DNA of 64,000 nucleotides, from the NCBI GenBank assembly GCA_036771835.1, contig DAIPGN010000002.1, positions 62,001 through 126,000 of the forward strand. The letters are read 5' to 3'. Under the pieces are notes generated by a model. The model saw only the letters and a program-made list of their open reading frames with translations, did no database searches and was not told where the DNA came from. A program made the translations under genes and the position numbers. This stretch comes from UBA4877 sp002399285. GTDB lineage: Bacteria; Bacillota; Thermoanaerobacteria; Thermoanaerobacterales; UBA4877. Positions 1-6,608 of the stretch are shown one piece after another (the stretch's first letter is position 1; each line of letters starts with the position of its first letter).

Positions 1-155
1 TTGGCCCAATCGTTCCACACATAAATATGGGCATCCGTTCCGCAGATCGAAGTTGCCTTTACCTTGACCAGTATTTCACCGGGGCCGGGCTTCGGCACCG
101 GAATATCAACCATCTCCGCTCCCGGAGCAGGTTTCAGTTTTCTGACAGCCTTCAT
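1..155 (-). CDS. tdh: L-threonine 3-dehydrogenase, N-terminal part (runs off window)
   Basis: Only the first 51 codons lie in the window, read from the ATG at 155 towards base 1. The product starts MKAVRKLKPAPG and continues into a zinc-dependent medium-chain dehydrogenase N-terminus containing ICGTDAHIYVWNDWA. In this family the Cys is a zinc ligand, and the HIY..W..W pattern is typical of threonine 3-dehydrogenase, which oxidises L-threonine with NAD+ to 2-amino-3-oxobutanoate in the cytoplasm. A GGGGGGA ribosome binding site sits about five bases before the ATG. The cofactor-binding half is outside the window, so a related polyol dehydrogenase cannot be fully excluded. Confidence 0.8.
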   Translation of the reverse strand, partial: MKAVRKLKPAPGAEMVDIPVPKPGPGEILVKVKATSICGTDAHIYVWNDWA

Positions 156-263
156 AAAAATCCCCCCATATCATTTTTATTTCTCCTTTTATTTTAAACC
201 TTATAAATATTTATGTAAAGACATAAAATCGCTTCCTGTCCACGTACGGCGCACAAAAAACCT

Positions 264-295
264 CAAAAAAAGACGGCTCGAAACGAACCGTCTTT
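264..295 (-). terminator. Rho-independent terminator of the first oppA-like gene
   Basis: On the minus strand an inverted repeat (AAAGACGG / CCGTCTTT, forward 269-294) is followed by a run of seven T. It lies 12 bases after the stop codon of the peptide-binding protein gene and ends that single-gene transcript before tdh. Confidence 0.85.
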
Positions 296-305
296 ACGCT
301 GTCTG

Positions 306-1937
306 CTATTCCGAAAAATATGCATGCTGGAAATAAATATATCCCAGCGGGTCAACTGTAAATCCCTGCAGCTTGGGATTGACCACCGCATAATTGGTGT
401 AGAAGTATATGGGCAGCACCACGGCGTCATCCATGAGTATGTCCTCGGCCTGATGCAGATAGCTCATCCTCTCCTCGGACGTCGCGGCAGTCTTGGACTT
501 CTTTACCGCTTCATCAAACTTAGGATTGGAATACTGAGCGTCATTATTGCCCATGCCCGTCTGCAGCATATCCAAAAAGCCCATGGGATCTATATAATCC
601 GATACCCATCCCCATCTGGCTATCTGAAAATCGTGGGTCTGTCTCCTGGTTGCCAGAAATACCTGCCATTCCTGATTGGATATCTCAACATCCACGCCCA
701 GGTTCTTCTTCCACATCTCCTGCAGGGCCTCGGCTATGGCCTTATGACTCTCGCTGGTATTATAGAGCAGGGTTATCTTAGGCAGTCCCTTACCGTCGGG
801 ATAACCTGCATCGGTCAGCAGTTTTTTAGCCTCATCCGTATGGGCCGTCGTAGGATCGAAGTAATCGCCCTTGGTCTTTCGGAAGTCCTCTCCCGCCTCG
901 GTATCGGGCATTCCATACGGCACCCACGCCGCCGCCAGCTTTTCGTCGCCTTTGACTACCTGATCCACTATGGCCTTTCTGTCTATAGCCAGGGAGAATG
1001 CCTTCCTCACCTTGGGATTGTCAAAGGGCGCGGCCTTAGTATTAAATACATAGGCATATGTGGAAAGCAGCGGATACTCCTTGAGCACGCCTTCCTCCTT
1101 CAGTCTTGCGAGATCCGCAGGCGGAGGGTTATCACCGAAATCCAGCGAGCCTGCCTCAAAGGCGGAAAGCTCGGTGGACGGTTCGGAGATCATCGTGAAT
1201 ATCAGCTTATCCGGCTTGATGCTGCCGGCATCCCAGTAGTTATCGTTTTTAACGAACGTCATGGAGTCGTTGTGATTCCATTCCGTCATCTTAAATGCGC
1301 CGTCCCCTATATAGGTTTCGGGTTTTTGCGTCCAGTCCTCCGAATGAGCTTCCACTACATCCTTTCTTACCGGCATATAGGTCATAAAGGCAAACAGCTC
1401 CATCATGAAGGGAGTCGGGTTTTCCAATGTGACCTCCAGGGTCTTGTCGTCGATCACTTTTATACCTAGATCCTCTTCTTTTGCCTTGCCCAGGTTGTAA
1501 TTCTCGCCGTTTTTGATGAAATAAAGCTGGTAGGCATAGCTGGATGCAGTCTCGGGATTCAAGACCCTCTTCCATGCGTATGCGAAATCTTCCGCAGTCA
1601 CGGGTTTACCGTCCGACCACTTGGCATCCCTCAGATGAAATGTGATATTCAGACCGTCGTCGGACATATCCCAGCTCTTTGCGATTCCAGGCTGGGCCTT
1701 GGAGTTTTCATCCAGGGTCGTGAGACCCTCGAAGTTATGCAGGATGACTTCGGCGCCGTCGACGGCGCTGTTGATCGCGGGATCTATCGACTGGGGTTCG
1801 GAGCCCATGTTGTAGCGTATGACCGCCCCTTTCGCATCGCCTTTCCCCGCATTCTTATCCTGTTGCCCCGTGCCGCAGCCTGCGGTCACTGACATGACCA
1901 TCAGTATGGCCAGGCCGAATGTCAAAAATCTCTTCAT
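306..1937 (-). CDS. Oligopeptide ABC transporter substrate-binding lipoprotein (OppA-like, copy 1)
   Basis: 543 residues, family 5 extracellular solute-binding protein. It has a lipoprotein signal (MKRF start, hydrophobic core, lipobox TAGC with Cys21). The mature part has the typical order: N-terminal EPQSIDPA, the SDGKPVTAEDFAYAW motif, then SLAIDRKAIV and LLTDAGYPDGKGLPK. It would sit on the outer face of the membrane and capture peptides for an Opp-type importer. No opp permease or ATPase gene is in the window, so it is an orphan binding protein. A paralogue lies at 6609-8243, and the two share many identical blocks. Start ATG at 1937 is preceded by GGGAAAGGGAG. The natural ligand cannot be told from sequence. 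Confidence 0.93.
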   Translation of the reverse strand: MKRFLTFGLAILMVMSVTAGCGTGQQDKNAGKGDAKGAVIRYNMGSEPQSIDPAINSAVDGAEVILHNFEGLTTLDENSKAQPGIAKSWDMSDDGLNITFHLRDAKWSDGKPVTAEDFAYAWKRVLNPETASSYAYQLYFIKNGENYNLGKAKEEDLGIKVIDDKTLEVTLENPTPFMMELFAFMTYMPVRKDVVEAHSEDWTQKPETYIGDGAFKMTEWNHNDSMTFVKNDNYWDAGSIKPDKLIFTMISEPSTELSAFEAGSLDFGDNPPPADLARLKEEGVLKEYPLLSTYAYVFNTKAAPFDNPKVRKAFSLAIDRKAIVDQVVKGDEKLAAAWVPYGMPDTEAGEDFRKTKGDYFDPTTAHTDEAKKLLTDAGYPDGKGLPKITLLYNTSESHKAIAEALQEMWKKNLGVDVEISNQEWQVFLATRRQTHDFQIARWGWVSDYIDPMGFLDMLQTGMGNNDAQYSNPKFDEAVKKSKTAATSEERMSYLHQAEDILMDDAVVLPIYFYTNYAVVNPKLQGFTVDPLGYIYFQHAYFSE

Positions 1938-2018
1938 TTGTCCACTCCCTTTCCCTTTGTGTAAAGCATATTTTTATAATATATTACATTAAATTTCATA
2001 TTTATACAACTATAAAAT

Positions 2019-3542
2019 TTAATTTTTTCCGCATTCCTTGACTATGATGAGCCGGTCTCCCTCATCCAGTTTGTCTTCCGTCAATTCGTTGACCGCCATT
2101 ATCCTTTCCTTGGTCGTTCTGTATCTTTTTGCAACGTCCCAAAGCGTCTCGTCCTTGTCCGCGACATATACCGTAATGCTGGCCATTTCCGGCACGTCCC
2201 CGTCCTCTGATTCCGTGACCGACGATATGTACGTGATATTATTCTCCCGGTACGATCTTATATCACAGTCGACGGTGCATCTCAAATCCAGGATGTTTCC
2301 GTTCAGGGTCGAGTATATCTGCGATACGGCAAACTCCGCAAAAATATCGTCGTCCTCCTTGATCTCGCCGGCATCCGCAACATGCCTGAAGGGCACTTCC
2401 TCCATGGCATATTTGATGCCGGCGGCACCGATGTAATAGACGCTTACCGGAAGTACGCCGTCTATATACAGCTTGCCGTCGGAGATCTCATGATCGCCCG
2501 GCTGGGCCTGGCCCCTTACAAGCAGCACATGCTGTACGTCATCGGCCAGTTCGACCGATTCCTTGATATCCAGTTGAGTGTTCGACCTGTATACCTGCTC
2601 CAATCCGGAAAAGCTTTCCTTCTCCTCGTCCAGATTGCTGCTTATGCTGTACACATCCTTTATGATCGTCTTTTCATCCTCCTGATAGAGCTTCACGTTC
2701 ACATTGAGCACTGCTTCTACGCCTATGGTGTTGCTGTCCTTAGGCTCTGCATTGACCTCCTCGACTACGCATCTTACTTCGGGAGTCATAAACTCCTGGG
2801 CGTCGGCTATATCCACAAAATGAGAGAAATTGACGTCGGTGCTGTAAGAACCGTATTCGGCATCCTCCGTATCCTTCATGTATATGACGTCCAGACCCAG
2901 AGTACCCTCGACAAGCACCTTGTTCTCAGAAATCTGAGGCTGCAGTCTGGTCACGGCGGCAGAGGCATAGAGCACATCCCGTATGTATACGTCCTCGCCC
3001 GGGCTTATGTCCTCCCTCACTATCGTCTCCGAGGAGCCCTCGTCCGCCATGAATCTGGCTTTGATATCCTCTTTCCTGGCAATGGCGTCCTCCAGGTCTA
3101 TTGCCGTAACAGCCTCGGCCTTTTCACTTCTGCTCAAAAATATATCAAGACTCACCATGTGTTTGATCTGTAGTTTCCTGCTGTTCAATACATCGCAGTC
3201 GCTGTGTTCCACATATCCCCTTATATCCGCCGCTGCTCCGTCGTCTGCGTCCGCCGCATCAAAATAATGGCTGAATTCCTTTACCGCGGTCACTCCCGCT
3301 ATCGGCCTGTCAGAGAGAGCCGTGGAATAAAGAATATGCGACAGCACCCTGCCCTCCACAAGCACCCTGCCCGAGGTGACCTCGCTGCCGTCGATCACAA
3401 GTTCCGAGTCGATGCCAATTATATCCTCCGCGTCGGGCTTCACATCCGGTATAAGGATATCGCCGGTGACCATTGTCTTGGTGCTCAGCCTTTTTATCAG
3501 ACTATCAAAGTTAATTACGTCCCTGATAACATCTATAGACAT
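2019..3542 (-). CDS. DUF3794 (SPOCS) protein with C-terminal LysM domain
   Basis: About 507 residues from the ATG at 3542, chosen because GGAGGGAA stands just before it; a longer reading to 3590 has no ribosome binding site. The body contains repeated all-beta segments of the DUF3794/SPOCS type (around residues 20-130, 150-270 and 300-420; patterns such as VLVEGRVLSHILYST and VLVEGTLGLDVIYMK recur). The last 50 residues are a LysM domain (DETLWDVAKRYRTTKERIMAVNEL). LysM binds peptidoglycan or related glycans, and SPOCS proteins are found in spore formers and linked to the spore envelope. The position beside veg and yabG supports a sporulation role, probably in coat or cortex attachment. There is no signal peptide, as expected for a protein made in the mother cell. 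Confidence 0.85.
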   Translation of the reverse strand: MSIDVIRDVINFDSLIKRLSTKTMVTGDILIPDVKPDAEDIIGIDSELVIDGSEVTSGRVLVEGRVLSHILYSTALSDRPIAGVTAVKEFSHYFDAADADDGAAADIRGYVEHSDCDVLNSRKLQIKHMVSLDIFLSRSEKAEAVTAIDLEDAIARKEDIKARFMADEGSSETIVREDISPGEDVYIRDVLYASAAVTRLQPQISENKVLVEGTLGLDVIYMKDTEDAEYGSYSTDVNFSHFVDIADAQEFMTPEVRCVVEEVNAEPKDSNTIGVEAVLNVNVKLYQEDEKTIIKDVYSISSNLDEEKESFSGLEQVYRSNTQLDIKESVELADDVQHVLLVRGQAQPGDHEISDGKLYIDGVLPVSVYYIGAAGIKYAMEEVPFRHVADAGEIKEDDDIFAEFAVSQIYSTLNGNILDLRCTVDCDIRSYRENNITYISSVTESEDGDVPEMASITVYVADKDETLWDVAKRYRTTKERIMAVNELTEDKLDEGDRLIIVKECGKN

Positions 3543-3612
3543 AAAAATTCCCTCCCACGTATTACTAATTAATATATAAATATAATACATGAAGGGAATT
3601 TATGATAAAAAT

Positions 3613-3645
3613 TTAAAAAAACCGAGTTGATCCCGGTTTTTTTAA
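3613..3645. terminator. Bidirectional-looking terminator at the end of veg
   Basis: AAAAAACCG and CGGTTTTTT flank a short loop, giving a hairpin with T-runs on both strands. Its edge overlaps the veg stop codon (3642-3644). On the minus strand it ends veg before the DUF3794 gene. Confidence 0.8.
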
Positions 3646-3902
3646 ACGCACTTTTGATTTAAATTGCTACACAGGCTAAGTTCAACGGTCTCAGTTAAAA
3701 TATCGGAGTAGCTATAAGAGATTCGTCTGACGGAGTTATCCATATCGACCTTCACTATGAAAATGCTGGGATAGGTTTCTTCAATGATCCCCTCTTTGAC
3801 AATGGTCTTTTTCCGTCCGCCGTTGGTCTTGAGTCTGACCCTTTCACCAATATGCCTGTCGATTACCTTCTTAATCTCAACCAGGGTATTTTTATCAGAC
3901 AA
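3642..3902 (-). CDS. veg: Veg protein (DUF1021)
   Basis: 86 residues. It matches the small Veg family: LKTNGGRKKTIVKEGIIEETYPSIF followed by VRRISYSYSDILTETVEL. The start taken is TTG at 3902, preceded by AGAGGGGTGG at good distance; the upstream in-frame ATG would add 34 residues not found in the family. In Bacillus, Veg is abundant, is expressed from a very strong promoter and influences biofilm matrix gene expression; its biochemical role is unsettled. It lies downstream of yabG as in Bacillus but has its own two strong promoters. Confidence 0.93.
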   Translation of the reverse strand: MSDKNTLVEIKKVIDRHIGERVRLKTNGGRKKTIVKEGIIEETYPSIFIVKVDMDNSVRRISYSYSDILTETVELSLCSNLNQKCV

Positions 3903-3932
3903 ATATACCACCCCTCTACATATCCTGTAGAT

Positions 3933-3961
3933 ATTGTAGCATTTTCGGCGGCAATTGTCAA
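3933..3961 (-). promoter_or_regulatory. veg promoter P2 (sigma-A)
   Basis: Minus strand: -35 TTGACA (3956-3961), a 17-base spacer, -10 TACAAT (3933-3938). This is the same hexamer pair as the textbook Bacillus veg promoter. It lies 31 bases before the veg TTG start. Confidence 0.85.
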
Positions 3962-3968
3962 ATGGAAT

Positions 3969-3997
3969 ATTATATACCCATATAAACGACTTGTCAA
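3969..3997 (-). promoter_or_regulatory. veg promoter P1 (sigma-A, consensus)
   Basis: Minus strand: -35 TTGACA (3992-3997), 17 bases, -10 TATAAT (3969-3974). Both hexamers match consensus perfectly. It stands in tandem 36 bases upstream of P2 and is oriented the same way. Confidence 0.85.
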
Positions 3998-4072
3998 TCG
4001 CCATATATTTATATTTTTGCCCGATCTACACTCATGACTTTATTCAGACTGCGATTATCTTTTATTTCTTAG

Positions 4073-4933
4073 CTATTTCATCTCATTCTTACTATAGCCC
4101 GGCAAACCCTCCCTGTATTTACCCCTTGTATTGAGTCCCCCCATGCCGTCCTTACCAGTGATGGTATTCTCCAGAACATCCGAGGCATTTATGATATCCT
4201 TTATATCCGTATATGCGACCTTCTCACATATGATCACGGGGTCAAGGCAGTGGATGAGCACTCTCTGCGGAGAGCTGGCGTAATTTGCGCCCGCCTCCAT
4301 GAGCGCTTCGTAGAACGACTGGCACGCGCCTGCGATTATTACCAGATCATCCAGCGACGGTTCATATTCCCGGGCATTTTTGACCGCTTCGACAAAATAG
4401 ATGGAATTTTTGTAGTTAGCCGGGTCCATTTTATCCTCCGCGCCCTTTTTTATCGCATCGTGACCCGTTATCACCAATATATCCGGCTTATACTTCGCGA
4501 GCAGTTCCTTCACGACTCCAGGCTGTTTCTCCTCCTTCGCCTCTATTCCGACCGCGTCTATATAAAATTCATTATAGAATTCAAGGCATTGTTTCAAATA
4601 TTCCACATCACTGTCGAGATGAAGCACCCGGCCCGGCCTTTTCAGTATGCTGTCCGAGCTTCTCATGTCGTTCCGATAAAAATTGGATTGTTGCTCGTTT
4701 CTTATTTTCTGTTTGATTTTTTCCAAAACATCGTCATAGCATTTCGTAAACTGAGATATCCTCGTCTTTTCCACAGGCACCAGATCTTCCTCATCGGCAT
4801 CGGCCTCTATCCTGACACATTTCCCCCTGATCCTGTAAACAAGCCTTCCTCTGCAGTATCTGTAGCCTGACACGGTAAAGAGTATGTCGCTGCCATAGGA
4901 CTTTCGAACGACCATATCGCCGATCTTTAACAT
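4073..4933 (-). CDS. yabG: Sporulation-specific protease YabG
   Basis: 286 residues from the ATG at 4933, with AAGGGGGTG eight bases upstream. The N-terminus MLKIGDMVVRKSYGSDILF and the central blocks PGRVLHLDSDVEYLKQC, DILVITGHD and IIAGACQSFYEALMEAGAN are characteristic of YabG (peptidase family C57). The Cys in GACQS and the His in TGHD are likely catalytic. In Bacillus YabG acts in the mother cell late in sporulation and trims coat proteins such as SpoIVA and SafA to allow cross-linking. The gene precedes veg as in Bacillus and has a sigma-K-type promoter (4967-4994). Confidence 0.95.
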   Translation of the reverse strand: MLKIGDMVVRKSYGSDILFTVSGYRYCRGRLVYRIRGKCVRIEADADEEDLVPVEKTRISQFTKCYDDVLEKIKQKIRNEQQSNFYRNDMRSSDSILKRPGRVLHLDSDVEYLKQCLEFYNEFYIDAVGIEAKEEKQPGVVKELLAKYKPDILVITGHDAIKKGAEDKMDPANYKNSIYFVEAVKNAREYEPSLDDLVIIAGACQSFYEALMEAGANYASSPQRVLIHCLDPVIICEKVAYTDIKDIINASDVLENTITGKDGMGGLNTRGKYREGLPGYSKNEMK

Positions 4934-4966
4934 ACTGTTATGCACCCCCTTCATATGTGCCTATGA

Positions 4967-4994
4967 TATAATATGAAAATATATATCCCTGCGT
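4967..4994 (-). promoter_or_regulatory. Sigma-K-type promoter of yabG
   Basis: Minus strand: -35 AC (4993-4994), 17 bases, then CATATTATA (4967-4975), an exact match to the sigma-K -10 consensus CATANNNTA. It lies 33 bases before the yabG start. yabG is a known sigma-K gene in Bacillus, so motif and context agree. Confidence 0.7.
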
Positions 4995-5030
4995 TCTTTT
5001 TCTAATCAAATCATTTAATTACATTAGTGA

Positions 5031-5060
5031 TGTATATTTTTCATAAAAGGAAAAATAATA
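5031..5060 (+). promoter_or_regulatory. Sigma-G/F-like promoter of spoVT
   Basis: TGTATA (5031-5036) fits the sigma-G -35 consensus TGHATR. After 17 bases AATAATA (5054-5060) fits CATWHTA except the first base. It lies 31 bases before the spoVT start. spoVT is a sigma-G regulon member in Bacillus. Confidence 0.5.
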
Positions 5061-5091
5061 TAAATAAGCTCATTTGAAGGAGGTTACTAAC

Positions 5092-5646
5092 TTGAAGGCT
5101 ACTGGCATTGTAAGAAGAATTGACGATCTGGGCAGGGTAGTTATACCCAAGGAAATAAGGCGTACACTTAGGATCAGAGAGGGTGACCCCCTGGAGATAT
5201 TTACCGATAGAGAAGGAGAAATTATACTGAAGAAATACTCACCGATCGGGGAATTAAGCGATTTTGCACAGCAATATTCCGACGCCTTATATCAATCCAC
5301 AAAACATACGGTACTCGTGACAGATGGAGACACTGTCATTGCGGTTTCAGGCGGAATCAAAAAAGATTATCTTGATAAACCGATAAGCCCGGAATTGGAA
5401 AATGTTATAGGTACGAAAAAGACCTCGCTCCTGGGAAAAGGAGGGGAAGGAAACCCCATACCGCTTTATAATGGAGAACCGGAAAAGACTTTTGGATCTC
5501 AGGTGATAACCCCGATAATATCCCGGGGAGACTGTATAGGAGCAGTTATCATCAGCAGCAAGGATGAAAACGCACAGCTGAACGAAACAGATATCAAGCT
5601 GGCGGAAACGGCGGCATCTTTCCTTGGAAAACAGATGGAAGATTGA
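5092..5646 (+). CDS. spoVT: Stage V sporulation protein T
   Basis: 184 residues from the TTG at 5092, seven bases after AAGGAGGT; an ATG at 5074 lies inside that ribosome binding site and is not the start. Residues 1-50 are an AbrB-type swapped-hairpin DNA-binding domain (KATGIVRRIDDLGRVVIPKE, near identical to Bacillus SpoVT). The rest is a GAF-like domain ending in ETAASFLGKQMED. SpoVT is a forespore transcription factor that adjusts sigma-G-dependent genes and spore germination properties. In many relatives it lies beside mfd; here it is about 5 kb from the prsA-mfd-pth block. Confidence 0.96.
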   Translation: MKATGIVRRIDDLGRVVIPKEIRRTLRIREGDPLEIFTDREGEIILKKYSPIGELSDFAQQYSDALYQSTKHTVLVTDGDTVIAVSGGIKKDYLDKPISPELENVIGTKKTSLLGKGGEGNPIPLYNGEPEKTFGSQVITPIISRGDCIGAVIISSKDENAQLNETDIKLAETAASFLGKQMED

Positions 5647-5650
5647 AAAT

Positions 5651-5670
5651 GACCCACCTTTCGGTGGGCC
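5651..5670 (+). terminator. Hairpin after spoVT
   Basis: CCCACCTTTCGGTGGG forms a perfect short stem five bases after the spoVT stop. It lacks a good T-run, and the dispersed repeat (5671-5838) starts directly after it. A near-copy of the hairpin follows the repeat. Confidence 0.55.
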
Positions 5671-5838
5671 CAGACCAATGACAAAATCGCGCAATCGCGA
5701 AATTGCACAACAATTTTGCTTAGCTTTGTTGACTGCACCTGCAAATTGCGGTCACATACGTTTAAGTATGCTCCCTTATTTGCAGGTTTGCCGCCTTGCC
5801 TTGCACGATTTGTCAAGGCCTGCCAGTTTGTCTACAAC
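5671..5838. repeat. Dispersed palindromic intergenic repeat, copy 1
   Basis: A 168-base element that folds on itself. The inner arms are ACCTGCAAAT / ATTTGCAGGT around CATACGTTTAAGTATG; the outer arms are GACAAAATCG / CGATTTGTC. The same sequence recurs inverted at 15683-15850 and again at 59701-59860, with shorter remnants elsewhere. It is flanked by two near-identical terminator hairpins. No coding potential is evident. Confidence 0.85.
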
Positions 5839-5840
5839 CT

Positions 5841-5871
5841 GAGCCCACCTTTAGGTGGGCTATTATTTTAT
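5841..5871 (+). terminator. Second copy of the spoVT terminator hairpin
   Basis: AGCCCACCTTTAGGTGGGCT followed by a T-rich stretch (TATTATTTTA). It differs from the hairpin at 5651-5670 by little more than one loop base. It can also serve the convergent Nudix gene, which ends at 5880. Confidence 0.75.
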
Positions 5872-5879
5872 ACAAACTG

Positions 5880-6485
5880 TCATGCGCCCGAAAGCTGCAG
5901 AAAATTAAGCAGTATCCGTGCGGTAAGCCCCCAGATGACATGTCCTCCGTATGTATAGAAGTATTCGGGATATTGCGAGGTGCGCCATTTATAGTTATCG
6001 CCTCCGGGAATGAGATCATAGGGAAAGTCCTTGGACGGAACTACCTTGACGGATACATAGTATGTCTTTGGTTTATTGAGAAGAAAGTAATCTATCGGTA
6101 CGCAGAATATCTCTTTTACCTCCCGGTCATTGGGATTTATAGCGTCATGATCCGGCATTCTGCATATATAGGGGTATATCATCAGGTCAAAGGGCGTGAT
6201 TACAATATCCAGAGGGGCTATTATGCTCATCTTTTCACGGGAAAGTCCCAGCTCCTCCGATGCCTCCCGCAAAGCCGTGTCCCTGCTGTCCCTATCGGTG
6301 TCCTCCATGCCGCCTCCGGGAAAGCATATCTCCCCCGGCTGTCTCTTTATGGTATCCGTCCTCACCTCAAAGAGTATATGTTCCGTTCCACCCTTATTCA
6401 CTATGGGTACTATCACAGCCGACCTCTTATATCTCTCACAATCCATTATTTCCGGCTGTCTTGCCGCAAGTTTGATATAATCCAT
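5880..6485 (-). CDS. Nudix hydrolase, CoA pyrophosphatase (NudL/YeaB) type
   Basis: 201 residues. The Nudix box is FPGGGMEDTDRDSRDTALRE followed by ASEELGL. The EDTD after the glycines, with no Glu at the usual box position, is the pattern of the NudL/YeaB branch, which splits coenzyme A into 4'-phosphopantetheine and 3',5'-ADP. The block QPGEICFPGG corresponds to the family's extra signature before the box. The end GHVIWGLTARILLNFL is also typical. The catalytic REASEE residues are present. Single gene, convergent with spoVT across a repeat. The substrate is inferred from family resemblance. Confidence 0.85.
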   Translation of the reverse strand: MDYIKLAARQPEIMDCERYKRSAVIVPIVNKGGTEHILFEVRTDTIKRQPGEICFPGGGMEDTDRDSRDTALREASEELGLSREKMSIIAPLDIVITPFDLMIYPYICRMPDHDAINPNDREVKEIFCVPIDYFLLNKPKTYYVSVKVVPSKDFPYDLIPGGDNYKWRTSQYPEYFYTYGGHVIWGLTARILLNFLQLSGA

Positions 6486-6561
6486 AGGCTACCTCCGAAA
6501 CTCAAATTAATGAACGTATAATACAATTCTCAATCTATATTATACACAATGCGGCATGCAA

Positions 6562-6592
6562 ATAAAAAGAGAGGCATACGAACTGCCTCCCT
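6562..6592 (-). terminator. Terminator of the second oppA-like gene
   Basis: Minus strand: GAGGCA / TGCCTC stem with a seven-base loop, then a T-rich tail. It lies 17 bases after the stop codon at 6609. Confidence 0.8.
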
Positions 6593-6608
6593 TGATACTT
6601 ATTTCAGT

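Noticed and set aside
324..1469. 381-codon plus-strand reading frame
   Set aside because: Complementary shadow of the oppA-like gene; no ribosome binding site or recognisable family. The same applies to other long antisense frames over mfd, htrA and rbsA.
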